DNA of 59,423 bases from Modestobacter muralis (GCF_010682105.1 NZ_JAAGWH010000019.1:1-59423), one strand, 5' to 3'. Shown: positions 46,225 to 55,374, numbered from the stretch's first letter. Translations and numbers: made by a program. The notes: generated from the letters alone by a model not told the origin.

Positions 46225-47085
46225 TCAGGCGCCGCGGGGGCCGGAGGTCCAGGTGCTGACCTCGACGGCCACGGTGACCGGGACGGCGTCGGGCAGCCCG
46301 GCCACCCGGCCGGCCAGCTCGTCCCCGGCCAGGTGCCGGGCGTGCGGCCCCATCCCGACCAGCGTGCGCACCGCGGCGTGGTCGAGGGAGAGCACCTCCC
46401 GGTACGGGACGGTGGCCACCGGCTGCAGGTGGGGCTCCAGCGTGGCTGCCAGCCGGTCGGCCTTGGCCGGGTCGACGGTGAGCAGCCCGAGCGGCCCCAC
46501 CAGCTCGGCGAGGTGGTCGGCCGCCGGGGTCACCACGACCAGCCGGCCCCCCGGCGCGAGCACCCGGGCGGTCTCCGGGCCGTTACGGGGTGCGAACACC
46601 ACCAGCACCCGGTCGACGGCGGCGTCCCGGACCGGCCAGCCGGCCCAGGAGTCGGCGACCACCGCCATCGCGCGTGGGTGCGCCCGCGCCGCCCTGCGGA
46701 CCGCGTAGCGCGAGGCGTCCAGCACCACCCCGACGGCGTCCGGCGCCCGGTCCAGGACCCCCGCCAGGTGCGCCCCGGTGCCGCCGCCCAGGTCCAGCAG
46801 CGTGCGTGGCGGCGGCCCGGCGAGCACCGCGTCGGCCAGCGCGCCCGTGATCCCGGCGTAGTGACCGGCGGCCAGGAAGTCCGCGCGATCGGCGACCATG
46901 GCCGCGGAGTCCCCGGCGTGCGGACTGCCACCGACAGGGAGCAACGTCACGTGACCCTGGCGAGCGCGGTCGAAGGCGTGCCCGGCAGGGCAGCGCAGGC
47001 CGGCCCCGTCGACGGTGAGCCCCTGACCGCAGACCGGGCAGGCCAGGACGGCGACCGCGGCGGCCGGCAGTGCGGGCAGGCTCAT
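46225..47085 (-). CDS. RlmA-like 23S rRNA (guanine-N1)-methyltransferase
   Basis: This 286-residue methyltransferase has an N-terminal zinc finger (ACPVCGQGL ... RCPAGHAFDRARQGHV, residues about 15-45) and a class I SAM domain (LLDLGGGTGAHLAGVL, VVLDASRYAVRRAARAHP, VFAPRNGPETARVLAPGG). The pattern is that of RlmA(I)/RlmA(II)/TlrB, which methylate G745 or G748 in 23S rRNA; the TlrB type gives tylosin resistance. Which base is modified cannot be told. Its ATG overlaps the phosphoesterase stop by 4 bp. Confidence 0.88.
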   Translation of the reverse strand: MSLPALPAAAVAVLACPVCGQGLTVDGAGLRCPAGHAFDRARQGHVTLLPVGGSPHAGDSAAMVADRADFLAAGHYAGITGALADAVLAGPPPRTLLDLGGGTGAHLAGVLDRAPDAVGVVLDASRYAVRRAARAHPRAMAVVADSWAGWPVRDAAVDRVLVVFAPRNGPETARVLAPGGRLVVVTPAADHLAELVGPLGLLTVDPAKADRLAATLEPHLQPVATVPYREVLSLDHAAVRTLVGMGPHARHLAGDELAGRVAGLPDAVPVTVAVEVSTWTSGPRGA

Positions 47086-47594
47086 CGGGTCCGCACGGGC
47101 AGCCGGTGCAGCACGACCTCGTCCAGACGCCCCTCCCCCACCACCGCGGTCAGGTAGGTGGGGTGCGGCTGCCTGCGCCGGTCGGTCGGCGAGCCGGGGT
47201 TGAGCAGCCGCAGCCCGCCGGGGGCGGTCGAGTCCCAGGGGATGTGGCTGTGGCCGAAGACCAGCACGTCGGTGTCCGGGAAGCGCTCGGCGCAGCGCCG
47301 CTCCCGGCCCGCGGCGTCGCCGGTCTCGTGGACGACGGCGACCCGGACGCCGGCCAGCTCCACCCGAGCGACCGCCGGCAGCCGTTGGCGCAGGACACCG
47401 TGGTCGTTGTTGCCGTACACCCCGACCAACCGGCGGGACCGCTGCTCGAGCTCGTCGAGGAGCGCCACGTCGACCCAGTCCCCGGCGTGCACCACGACGT
47501 CGGCGTCCTCGATCCGCTGCCAGAGCTCCGCGGGCAGGTCACGCGCCCGCTTGGGCAGGTGGGTGTCGGAGATGAACACCACGGAGATCGGCAC
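47082..47594 (-). CDS. YfcE/MJ0936-type metallophosphoesterase
   Basis: This 170-residue calcineurin-like phosphodiesterase has FISDTHLPKRA (DxH), VVHAGDWVD (GDxx), GVYGNNDHGVLR (GNxD/H), VVHETGD and VFGHSHIPWD (GHxH), giving a complete dimetal site. The substrate is unknown. The GTG at 47594 starts at the conserved VVFISD strand. It leads a two-gene unit with the RlmA-like gene and is divergent from the DHA2 exporter. Confidence 0.9.
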   Translation of the reverse strand: MPISVVFISDTHLPKRARDLPAELWQRIEDADVVVHAGDWVDVALLDELEQRSRRLVGVYGNNDHGVLRQRLPAVARVELAGVRVAVVHETGDAAGRERRCAERFPDTDVLVFGHSHIPWDSTAPGGLRLLNPGSPTDRRRQPHPTYLTAVVGEGRLDEVVLHRLPVRTR

Positions 47595-47672
47595 CTGTGC
47601 ATCGTCGCAGCCCGATACCGTCGGGCACCGGCCGACAACTCGGCCGTCAGTTCGACTGAGTGAGGACCACCC

Positions 47673-49193
47673 GTGAGCAGCCCGACCCCCGCATCCCCGG
47701 GCTCCGGCCCCGTCCTGGGCGACGAGCCCTACCCGAAGCGGTGGCAGGCGCTGGCCGTCATCGCCGTGACGGTGCTGATGATCGTGCTCGACGCGACCAT
47801 CGTGAACATCGCCCTCCCGGCGGTCTCCACCGACCTGGGGATCACCGCGGCGAACCAGCAGTGGATCGTCACCGCCTACACCCTGACCTTCGGCGGGCTC
47901 CTCCTGCTCGGTGGCCGGATCGCCGACTTCTGGGGCCGCAAGCGCACCTACCTGGTCGGAGCCGTCGGCTTCGCGCTCGCCTCGGCCCTCGGTGGTCTCG
48001 CGGCCAACGAGGAGATGCTGTTCGCCGCGCGCGCCCTGCAGGGTGCCTTCGGCGCGCTCCTCGGCCCGGCCTCGCTCGCGCTGATCACGGTGCTGTTCAC
48101 CGACGCCGCCGAGCGCGCCAAGGCCTTCGCCGTCTACGGCGCGATCGCCGGTGGTGGGTCCGCGGTGGGCCTGCTGCTGGGCGGGGTGCTCACCGAGTAC
48201 GCCGACTGGCGCTGGTGCTTCTGGGTCAACGTGCCGGTGGCGCTGGTCGCGGTCGTGGCCGCGATCCGGGTCGTGCCGGAGAGCCGGGCCCCCGGTGACG
48301 CGAGCTACGACGTGCCCGGCGCCGTCCTCGTCACGGTCGGGCTGGCCTCGCTGGTCTACGGCTTCACCAAGGTCGCGCAGGCCTCGCAGGAGGACCCGCA
48401 GCAGAACGCCTGGACCGACGGCACCGCGCTGACGTTCATCGGAGTCGGCCTGCTGCTGGTGGCGGCGTTCGTCGTCGTCGAGTTCAAGGTGCGCAACCCG
48501 CTGCTGCCGATGCGGCTGGTGCTCGACCGCAACCGGGGCGGGGCCTACCTGACCTCCACGCTGGTCGGTGCCGGGCTGATCGGGGCGTTCTTCTTCCTGA
48601 GCCTGTACTTCCAGGAGGTGCTCGGCTACACGCCGGTGGCGACCGGGTTCGCCTCGCTGCCCACCACCCTCGGGGTGCTCATCGCCGCCGGTGCCGCCAG
48701 CGCGCTCGTGCCCCGGATCGGGCCGAAGCCGCTGATGGTGCTCGGTGGCCTGCTCGCTGCCGGCGGGCTGTTCCTGCTGTCCTTCCTGGACGTCGGCACG
48801 TCGTTCTGGACGATCCCCTTCCCCGGCCAGCTGCTGCTGGGCCTGGGTCTGGGCTTCACGTTCGTGCCGCTGTCGAACCTGGCCCTGGTCGGCATCGGTG
48901 TGCACGACGCGGGTGCCGCCAGCGCGGTGCTGCAGGCGGTGCAGCAGATCGGCGCCTCCATCGGCACGGCGCTGCTGGCCACGCTGTCGGTGGGCGCGAT
49001 CACCGCGGCGCTGACCGACCGACCGGCCACCCAGCAGGACCCGGCCGCCGGGCTGGAGGCTCAGGTCGCCGGTTACACGACCGCCTTCACCTGGGCCGCC
49101 GTGCTGCTGCTGATCGGCGCGCTGGTCTCCGCCGTGCTGATCAAGGCCACCAAGGACGACCTGCCGACCGACGCCCCGGTCCACGCCGGCTGA
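47673..49193 (+). CDS. DHA2-family MFS drug transporter
   Basis: This 506-residue protein has 14 predicted membrane helices (EmrB/QacA type). The motif LDATIVNIALPAV in helix 1, WIVTAYTLTFGGLLLLGGRIAD with a following WGRKR loop (motif A), and LLGGVLTEYADWRWCFWVNVPV (motif C region) identify it as a proton-driven multidrug exporter. The GTG start follows TGAGGACCACCC. No adjacent TetR/MarR regulator is found. A strong terminator follows at 49210. Confidence 0.93.
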   Translation: MSSPTPASPGSGPVLGDEPYPKRWQALAVIAVTVLMIVLDATIVNIALPAVSTDLGITAANQQWIVTAYTLTFGGLLLLGGRIADFWGRKRTYLVGAVGFALASALGGLAANEEMLFAARALQGAFGALLGPASLALITVLFTDAAERAKAFAVYGAIAGGGSAVGLLLGGVLTEYADWRWCFWVNVPVALVAVVAAIRVVPESRAPGDASYDVPGAVLVTVGLASLVYGFTKVAQASQEDPQQNAWTDGTALTFIGVGLLLVAAFVVVEFKVRNPLLPMRLVLDRNRGGAYLTSTLVGAGLIGAFFFLSLYFQEVLGYTPVATGFASLPTTLGVLIAAGAASALVPRIGPKPLMVLGGLLAAGGLFLLSFLDVGTSFWTIPFPGQLLLGLGLGFTFVPLSNLALVGIGVHDAGAASAVLQAVQQIGASIGTALLATLSVGAITAALTDRPATQQDPAAGLEAQVAGYTTAFTWAAVLLLIGALVSAVLIKATKDDLPTDAPVHAG

Positions 49194-49209
49194 CAGCGGT
49201 ACCGCCCGC

Positions 49210-49243
49210 GGACGCCCGTCTCCCCCCAGGGAGGCGGGCGTCC
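49210..49243 (+). terminator. Hairpin terminator after the DHA2 exporter
   Basis: A 15-pair stem (GGACGCCCGTCTCCC with GGGAGGCGGGCGTCC, one G-T pair) and a 4-nt loop lie 16 bp after the stop codon. Confidence 0.8.
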
Positions 49244-49265
49244 GTCGTCCGGCCCCTCGGCCTCG

Positions 49266-49319
49266 CTGCAGGGCCCCGCCGCGAGCGGAGCGAGTGGCGG
49301 GGGGCAGCGAGGGCCTTCG
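49266..49319 (-). terminator. Post-stop repeat/terminator cassette after the CDF gene
   Basis: On the minus strand the CDF stop is followed by CGAAGGCCCTCGCTGCCCCC, then CCGCC...GGCGG pairing around CGCTCC and a distal GGGGCCCTGCAG. It belongs to the cassette family and lies between the convergent DHA2 and CDF genes. Confidence 0.55.
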
Positions 49320-50261
49320 TCAGTCGTGGACGGGCGACTCGTGACCGCGGTGTGCGGGCGACTCGAGCTGGAAGGTGCAGTGCGCGAGGTCGAAGTGGCC
49401 GCCCAGGCACTCCGACAGGGCGTCGAGGACCCGGCCCCCGTGCCCCTCGGCGAGGACGTCGTCGCGCACGACGACGTGGGCGGACAGCACCGGCAGGCCC
49501 GAGGTGATCGTCCAGGCGTGCAGGTCGTGCACCTCCAAGACCCCCGGGACGCCGAGCACGTGCAGCCGCACGTCGTCGAGGTCGACGCCGCGGGGCGCCG
49601 CCTCGAGCAGGACGTCGAGGGCCTCGCGCAGCAGCGACCAGGCCCGCGGCAGGACCAGCGCACCCACGGCCAGCGAGGCGACGACGTCGGCGCCGGTCCA
49701 GCCGGTGGTGGCGATGACCAGGGCGGCGACGATGACGGCCACCGAGCCGAGCGCGTCGCCGACGACCTCCAGGTAGGCGCCGCGGGTGTTCAGCGAGTCC
49801 CCCTGCTGGGCGTGCAGCAGGGCCAGTGACCCCACGTTGACGACCAGGCCGACGAGCGCCACCCCGAGCATCCAGCCGGAGTCGATGTCGGGTGGGTCAC
49901 CGATCCGCCGGACGGCCTCGACGACCACGTAGACCCCGACACCGAGCAGCAGCAGGCCGTTGGCCACGGCGGCGAGCACCTCGAGCCGCTGCAGGCCGAA
50001 CGTCCGCCGTCCGCGGGCGGGCCGCTGGGCCAGGGTGACCGCACCGAGCGCCATGCCGATGCCGAGGGCGTCGGTGGCCATGTGGGCGGCGTCGGCCAGC
50101 AGGGCCAGCGACCCCGAGATCAGCGCGCCGACGACCTCGAGGACGAAGACGCTGCCGGTGAGGACCAGGACGACGGCCAGCCGGCGCCGGTGCCCGGCCG
50201 ACGCGGTGCCGGAGCCGTGCCCGACACCGTGACGGTGCGCCGCACCGTGGTCGTGTCCCAT
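49320..50261 (-). CDS. Cation diffusion facilitator (Zn/Co/Cd exporter)
   Basis: This 313-residue CDF transporter begins with a His-rich stretch (GHDHGAAHRHGVGHG) and has six membrane helices. Metal-site residues are in ALLADAAHMATDALG (HxxxD of helix 2) and EVVGDALGSVAV (helix 5 DxxxD equivalent). The cytoplasmic domain ends in HDLHAWTI and HFDLAHCTFQ. It exports divalent metal in exchange for protons. The ATG at 50261 follows AGAGGGGGAC. A palindrome lies 26 bp upstream. Confidence 0.93.
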   Translation of the reverse strand: MGHDHGAAHRHGVGHGSGTASAGHRRRLAVVLVLTGSVFVLEVVGALISGSLALLADAAHMATDALGIGMALGAVTLAQRPARGRRTFGLQRLEVLAAVANGLLLLGVGVYVVVEAVRRIGDPPDIDSGWMLGVALVGLVVNVGSLALLHAQQGDSLNTRGAYLEVVGDALGSVAVIVAALVIATTGWTGADVVASLAVGALVLPRAWSLLREALDVLLEAAPRGVDLDDVRLHVLGVPGVLEVHDLHAWTITSGLPVLSAHVVVRDDVLAEGHGGRVLDALSECLGGHFDLAHCTFQLESPAHRGHESPVHD

Positions 50262-50286
50262 CGCCGTCCCCCTCTGACCGGTGCCC

Positions 50287-50310
50287 TGACATGCAGGATG
50301 CCGCATGTCA
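50287..50310. promoter_or_regulatory. Palindromic operator upstream of the CDF exporter
   Basis: TGACATGC-N8-GCATGTCA has perfect 8-bp arms and lies 26 bp from the CDF start. The TGA...TCA ends and symmetry recall ArsR/SmtB-type metal repressor sites. No ArsR gene is in the window, so the regulator would act from elsewhere. Confidence 0.55.
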
Positions 50311-50424
50311 GACCCGATTGCCAGGAGCCCCCGATCGTGCACTGCGCGCGTCAGCGACGTAGGCCGCTCGGTCCTGCCACGTGCTCGTGCTGAACGTGCC
50401 GGCGTCCGGGTAGCAGGGTGCTCC

Positions 50425-51570
50425 TCAGAGCGCGACCCCGCGCTCGCGGAGCCACGGGAGTGGGTCGATGCGGGTGCCGTCGATTCCGCCCACGTGCACC
50501 TCGAAGTGCAGGTGCGGCCCGGTGGACTGGCCACGGTTGCCCACCAGCGCGATGGGGTCGCCGGCCCGCACCCGCTGCCCCTCGGCGACCAGGATCTCCT
50601 GCATGTGGCCGTAGACGGTGACGTCGCCGTTCTCGTGCTGGACGTAGACGGCCAGACCGAAGCCGCTGGCCGCGCCGGCCCGGACGACGACGCCGTCCAT
50701 GACCGCGTACTCGGGGGTGCCCATCGGCGCGGCGAGGTCGATGCCGGCGTGCAGCGTGCCCCAGCGGTTGCCGAACCCACTGGTGAGCCGGGCGCCCTGG
50801 ACGGGCAGCACGACGGCGGGGCGCGCGGCCTCCGCAGCGGCGGCGGCCGCGGCCGCGGCGGCGTCGGAGGCGACCCGGTCAGCCTCGGCCTGGACCCGGG
50901 CGGCGGCGGCCTGCTCGTCCTCGCGCTCGGCCCGGCTGGCCAGCAGCTGCTGCAGCCGGGAGGCGGCCACGTCCTCGGTGAGCACAGGCTGCTCGGCCTG
51001 CAGCAGGCCCAGCTCGGCAGCGACGCTGGTCGGCTGGTCGGCGTCGGCGGCGCGGGCGACGTCCACCGGGTGGCCGGCGGCGGTGAGGGCCAGCCCGGTC
51101 ACGCCCAGCAGCGCCGCAGCGACGGCCAGCCGCGGGCGGCTGACCGGGGTGAACCGGCGGTGACGCCGCCCGCCGGTGGCCAGCCGTGCCACGACCTGCT
51201 CGGCGGTGAGCTCGGCGACCGGGGTGCGACCGACGGGCTCGGGGCGGGCGGCGCCGGCGGCCAGCAGCGCGTCGACGTCGAGGGCGAGCGGCCAGGCGTC
51301 GCTGTGCCCCGGCAGCACGGCACCGGCAGGCAGCGACCGCTCGGCCGAGCCGGTCCGCACGGGGCAGGTGGTCGAGGCGCTCAGCGGCGAGGCGCCCCGC
51401 AGGCGCCGGGACCGCCCCGTGAGCCTGCGGACGAGGGTGCCGACGGGCGCCGGCTCCGGCACCTCGGGACTCGTGGGCGACGGGGCGGCAGCGGAGCCGC
51501 CGGCCTGGACGGGGGCACTGCGGCGCACCGTCCCGTCGTCGTCGAGCCGGGCGAGATGTTGCGGGTCCAT
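50425..51570 (-). CDS. M23 family metallopeptidase (peptidoglycan endopeptidase)
   Basis: This 381-residue protein has a long polar N-terminal region (about 1-150), one membrane anchor (RLAVAAALLGVTGLALTAAG, about 153-172), an Ala-rich coiled coil (about 205-270) and a C-terminal LytM domain. Zinc ligands are in GTLHAGIDLAAP (HxxxD) and GPHLHFEVH (HLH). It would cut peptide crosslinks outside the membrane. The ATG at 51570 is the first with coding character and follows ACAGGTG. Confidence 0.92.
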   Translation of the reverse strand: MDPQHLARLDDDGTVRRSAPVQAGGSAAAPSPTSPEVPEPAPVGTLVRRLTGRSRRLRGASPLSASTTCPVRTGSAERSLPAGAVLPGHSDAWPLALDVDALLAAGAARPEPVGRTPVAELTAEQVVARLATGGRRHRRFTPVSRPRLAVAAALLGVTGLALTAAGHPVDVARAADADQPTSVAAELGLLQAEQPVLTEDVAASRLQQLLASRAEREDEQAAAARVQAEADRVASDAAAAAAAAAAEAARPAVVLPVQGARLTSGFGNRWGTLHAGIDLAAPMGTPEYAVMDGVVVRAGAASGFGLAVYVQHENGDVTVYGHMQEILVAEGQRVRAGDPIALVGNRGQSTGPHLHFEVHVGGIDGTRIDPLPWLRERGVAL

Positions 51571-51624
51571 GCACCTGTCTTCCGTCGGCGTCCTGCTGAG
51601 GCGGGGCCCATGTAAACACGATGT

Positions 51625-51639
51625 GATCACTTCGTGATC
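51625..51639. promoter_or_regulatory. Small inverted repeat upstream of the M23 gene
   Basis: GATCAC-TTC-GTGATC forms 6-bp arms, 55-70 bp upstream of the M23 start in the 275-bp divergent region shared with the zinc dehydrogenase. It could be a CRP-like or other regulator site. The rest of the region shows no clear promoter. Confidence 0.35.
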
Positions 51640-51845
51640 TGCCGAGGGACGCATGCACATCAGGTCAAGTGGCGAGCGTCACAACACCAACTGCCAAACG
51701 GGCACGGTCCGTTACGGCATGACTGCCGGCGGTTCATGACTCGAACGCGCCGCTCCGGGTAGGTGGACACGACACGCACCGGGCGCGGTCCCCGCTGACC
51801 ACCGTCGCGGACCTCCCGGCGCCCCCGAGACCGAGGAGCACCCCC

Positions 51846-53027
51846 ATGCGCGCAGTCACCTGGCACGGCCGGGACGACGTCCGCGTCGACACCGTCCCCG
51901 ACCCGACGATCCAGGACCCGACCGACGTCATCGTGGAGATCACCTCCACCGGCATCTGCGGGTCCGACCTCCACCTCATCGAGGTGATGGCGCCGTTCAT
52001 GACCGTGGGCGACGTGATGGGCCACGAGCCGATGGGCGTCGTGCGCGAGGTCGGTGCCGGCGTCACCGAGCTCGCCGTCGGCGACCGGGTCGTCGTCCCG
52101 TTCAACATCTCCTGCGGCACCTGCTGGATGTGCAACCAAGGCCTGCAGAGCCAGTGCGAGACCACGCAGAACCGCGAGCAGGGCTACGGCGCCTCGCTGT
52201 TCGGCTACACCAAGCTCTACGGCCAGGTGCCCGGCGGGCAGGCGCAGTACCTGCGCGTCCCGTTCGGCAACACGCTGCCGATCAAGGTCCCGCACGGTCC
52301 GGCCGACGACCGGTTCGTCTACCTCTCCGACGTCCTGCCCACCGCCTGGCAGGCCGTGCAGTACGCCAACGTCGAGCCCGGCAGCTCGGTGCTGGTGCTG
52401 GGGCTCGGCCCGATCGGTGACATGGCCACCCGGATCGCGAAGCACCTGGGCGCCGGGCAGGTGCTCGCCTCCGACGTCGTGCCCGAGCGGCTGGCCCGCG
52501 CCCGCGCCAACGGCATCGACGTCCTGGACACCACCACCCAGGCCGACGTGGTCGCCTGGGTGCGGGACAAGACCGACGGCCGTGGCCCGGACGCCGTCAT
52601 CGACGCCGTCGGCATGGAGGCCCACGGCTCCCCCGGCGCGAAGTTCGCCCAGAAGGCCAGCGCGATCGTGCCGGACGCGATCATGGAGAAGGTCATGCAG
52701 GTCGCCGGGATCGACCGGATGGCCGCGGTGAACACCGCGATCGAGGCCGTCCGCCGTGGCGGCACCATCTCGCTGTCCGGTGTCTACGGCGGCGCGACCG
52801 ACCCGATGCCGCTGGCGCAGATGTTCGACAAGCAGGTCGAGCTGCGGATGGGCCAGGCCAACGTCTGGCGCTGGGTGCCCGACATCCTGCCGCTGCTCAC
52901 CGACGCCGACCCCCTGGGCGTGGACTCCTTCGCCACGCACCACGTGCCGCTGGAGCAGGCGCCGCAGGCCTACGAGACCTTCCGGCAGAAGCAGGACGGC
53001 GCGGTGAAGGTGCTGCTGCAGCCCTGA
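51846..53027 (+). CDS. Zinc-dependent alcohol dehydrogenase (formaldehyde dehydrogenase-like MDR)
   Basis: This 393-residue medium-chain dehydrogenase has catalytic zinc ligands in STGICGSDLHL and MGHEPMGVV, a structural-zinc segment with three Cys visible (CGTCWMCNQGLQSQC), and NAD motif VLGLGPIGDMATRIAK near residue 195. The insert around residues 115-145 and SPGAKFAQKASAI resemble glutathione-independent formaldehyde dehydrogenases. The ATG follows GAGGAGCACCCCC. Aldehyde detoxification is inferred. Confidence 0.9.
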   Translation: MRAVTWHGRDDVRVDTVPDPTIQDPTDVIVEITSTGICGSDLHLIEVMAPFMTVGDVMGHEPMGVVREVGAGVTELAVGDRVVVPFNISCGTCWMCNQGLQSQCETTQNREQGYGASLFGYTKLYGQVPGGQAQYLRVPFGNTLPIKVPHGPADDRFVYLSDVLPTAWQAVQYANVEPGSSVLVLGLGPIGDMATRIAKHLGAGQVLASDVVPERLARARANGIDVLDTTTQADVVAWVRDKTDGRGPDAVIDAVGMEAHGSPGAKFAQKASAIVPDAIMEKVMQVAGIDRMAAVNTAIEAVRRGGTISLSGVYGGATDPMPLAQMFDKQVELRMGQANVWRWVPDILPLLTDADPLGVDSFATHHVPLEQAPQAYETFRQKQDGAVKVLLQP

Positions 53028-53036
53028 CCTGCACCG

Positions 53037-53079
53037 ACACGGGCCGCGCCCGGGACGTCCGTCCCGGCGCGGCCCGTGT
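53037..53079 (+). terminator. Long hairpin terminator after the zinc dehydrogenase
   Basis: ACACGGGCCGCGCC (53037-53050) pairs perfectly with GGCGCGGCCCGTGT (53066-53079); inside, GGGAC pairs with GTCCC after a bulged C. It starts 10 bp past the stop codon. Confidence 0.85.
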
Positions 53080-53198
53080 CGCGGAGGGCGACGTGACCAG
53101 CCTCATGCAGGTCAGGGGCAGCGGAACCGGCCGCACTGCTCTTGGCTGGAGCGGGGCGCCGCCCCCACCCTCCCGCACCACCTCTGAGGAGCCCCGCC

Positions 53199-54410
53199 GT
53201 GCCCCGCGCGCTGCTCGCCCTGTCCATCGGTGCCTTCGGCATCGGCACGTCCGAGTTCGTGATCATGGGCATGCTCCCCCAGGTGGCCGACGACTTCTCC
53301 GTCTCCGTCGCCGCGGTCGGCATCCTGATCAGCGCCTACGCCCTCGGGGTCGTCATCGGGGCGCCGACGCTGACCGCGCTGGGCGTGCGGTTCACCCCGC
53401 GGCAGACCCTCATCGGGCTAATGGCGGTCTTCACGGTGGGCAACGCCCTCTCCGCTGCGGCCCCGACCTACGAGACGCTGATGGCCGCCCGGGTGATCAC
53501 CGCACTGGCCCACGGGTCGTTCTTCGGCGTGGGCGCAGTGGCCGCCCGTGGGCTGGTGGCCAAGGAGAAGGGCACGCAGGCGATCTCGCTGATGTTCGTC
53601 GGGCTCACCCTGGCCAACGTGATCGGCGTCCCCATCGGCACGTTCGTCGCCCAGCAGCTCAGCTGGCGGCTGGTCTTCGGCGGCGCCGCGGCGATCGGGC
53701 TGGTCACCATCGCCGGGCTGGTCGCCTGGATGCCGCGGGGCGCCGGGGCACCCACCGACCTGCGGCAGGAGCTGGGCGCCTTCCGCCGCCGGCAGGTCTG
53801 GCTGACCCTGGGGGTCACCACCATCGGCTTCGCGGCACTGTTCTCCGTCTACAGCTACGTCAGCCCGATCCTCACCGACCTCTCCGGCATGGGCGAGAGC
53901 CGCGTCGTCTTCGTGCTAGCGCTGTTCGGGCTGGGCACCACCGCGGGCACGCTGCTCGGTGGCCGGCTGGGCGACCGGTACGGCTTCGTCTTCGTCACCG
54001 TCGGCCTGCTGGCCACCACCGCGCTCCTGGTCGTCTTCACCGTCGTGGTCGTCAACCAGGTCGCCGCCGTCGTCCTGCTGGTGCTCTTCGGCGCGATCAC
54101 GTTCTCCGGCGGCCCGGTCGTGCAGAACCGGGCGATCGAGGCGGCCCGGGTGCAGGGCGGCAGCCTGGTGTCGGCGGCCAACCAGGGCGCCTTCAACGCC
54201 GCCAACGCCCTCGGCGCGGCGCTGGGTGCCGCCACCCTGGACGCCGGCTGGGGCTACCGCGCCCCGATGTGGGTCGGCGCGGGGCTGGCGCTGCTGGGCG
54301 CCGGCCTGTCGGTGGTCGCGCTGCGCAGCCAGCGGGCCGAGACCGCCCGCGACGCAGCCACCCCGGTGGAGGCCCCGACCGAGACCCCCGCCCCGCTGCG
54401 CGCCGCCTGA
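53199..54410 (+). CDS. DHA1-family MFS transporter
   Basis: This 403-residue protein has 12 membrane helices. LSIGAFGIGTSEFVIMGMLPQVADD is the signature of the AraJ/YdhP/chloramphenicol-exporter (Cmx-like) branch; it spans residues 6-30. Later motifs are SAYALGVVIGAPTLTALG and LGGRLGDRYGF. Probably a proton-coupled exporter of drugs or sugars. The GTG at 53199 is placed 8 nt after GAGGAG; a GTG at 53142 would add 19 non-conserved residues. Confidence 0.92.
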   Translation: MPRALLALSIGAFGIGTSEFVIMGMLPQVADDFSVSVAAVGILISAYALGVVIGAPTLTALGVRFTPRQTLIGLMAVFTVGNALSAAAPTYETLMAARVITALAHGSFFGVGAVAARGLVAKEKGTQAISLMFVGLTLANVIGVPIGTFVAQQLSWRLVFGGAAAIGLVTIAGLVAWMPRGAGAPTDLRQELGAFRRRQVWLTLGVTTIGFAALFSVYSYVSPILTDLSGMGESRVVFVLALFGLGTTAGTLLGGRLGDRYGFVFVTVGLLATTALLVVFTVVVVNQVAAVVLLVLFGAITFSGGPVVQNRAIEAARVQGGSLVSAANQGAFNAANALGAALGAATLDAGWGYRAPMWVGAGLALLGAGLSVVALRSQRAETARDAATPVEAPTETPAPLRAA

Positions 54411-54466
54411 GCGGTGTGCCCGGCCTGACGGTGTACGGGCGCGCCGCCCGGGGGTAGGCACGGCTC

Positions 54467-55360
54467 ATGACCACTCCGACGGCCGGCACGTCCGGCCAGT
54501 TCGCCCTCGGCGACCGCACGGTGCACCGCATCGGTTACGGCGCCATGCAGCTCTCCGGTCCGCACGTGATGGGCCCGCCGGCCGACCGGGACGCCGCGGT
54601 GGCCGTGCTGCGCCGCGCGGTGGAGCTGGGCGTGGACCACATCGACACCAGCGACTACTACGGCCCGCACGTCACCAACGAGATCATCCGCGAGGCCCTG
54701 CACCCCTACGCCGACGACCTCACGATCGTCACCAAGGTCGGCGCCCGCCGCACCCCGGACGGCCAGTGGCCCGAGGCGCTGGGCGCGGACGAGCTGCGCC
54801 AGGCCGTGCACGACAACCTCGACCACCTCGGCGTCGACGCCATGGACGTGGTCAACCTGCGGATGCCCGGGTTCGCCGAGCCGGTGCAGCGCTCGATGGC
54901 CGAGCCGATGGAGACCCTGGCCGCGCTCCAGCAGGAGGGGCTGGTCAGGCACATCGGGGTCAGCAACGTGACGCCGCAGATGTACGCGGAGGCTGCGTCG
55001 ATCGCGCCGGTGGTGTGCGTGCAGAACCACTACAACCTGGTCAACCGCGCCGACGACGCCCTGGTCGACGCTCTCGCCCGGGACGGCGTGGCCTACGTGC
55101 CGTTCTTCCCGCTCGGCGGCTTCTCCCCGCTGCAGTCCGCGGCGCTGGAGTCCGTGGCCCGCACGCTGGAGACGACGCCCATGCAGGTTGCGCTGGCCTG
55201 GCTGCTGGCCCGCTCCGCCAACCTGCTGCTGATCCCCGGCACGAAGTCGATCGAGCACCTGGAGCAGAACCTCGAGGCGGGCATGCGCCGGCTGGGCCCG
55301 GTGGAGATGGCCGAGCTGGACCGCATCGGCGGCGACGGCACCCTCGACCCCGACCTCTGA
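54467..55360 (+). CDS. Aldo/keto reductase (oxidoreductase)
   Basis: This 297-residue (beta/alpha)8 NADPH oxidoreductase has Asp/Tyr in HIDTSDYYGPH and Lys in TIVTKVGARR. Where most family members have QLH, it reads VVNLRMPG, so the catalytic His is replaced, as in the YdbC-like branch. The cofactor end is LLIPGTKSIEHLEQN. It is a paralogue of the reductase at 20.4 kb. It starts 56 bp after the DHA1 exporter and may share its transcript. Confidence 0.92.
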   Translation: MTTPTAGTSGQFALGDRTVHRIGYGAMQLSGPHVMGPPADRDAAVAVLRRAVELGVDHIDTSDYYGPHVTNEIIREALHPYADDLTIVTKVGARRTPDGQWPEALGADELRQAVHDNLDHLGVDAMDVVNLRMPGFAEPVQRSMAEPMETLAALQQEGLVRHIGVSNVTPQMYAEAASIAPVVCVQNHYNLVNRADDALVDALARDGVAYVPFFPLGGFSPLQSAALESVARTLETTPMQVALAWLLARSANLLLIPGTKSIEHLEQNLEAGMRRLGPVEMAELDRIGGDGTLDPDL

Positions 55361-55374
55361 GCCCCGCCGCCCCA

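Noticed and set aside
47082-49184. A 700-residue minus-strand frame through the DHA2 exporter ending in the phosphoesterase
   Set aside because: Only the C-terminal 170 residues match a family; the rest is Gln/Gly/Arg shadow translation opposite a clear MFS gene.
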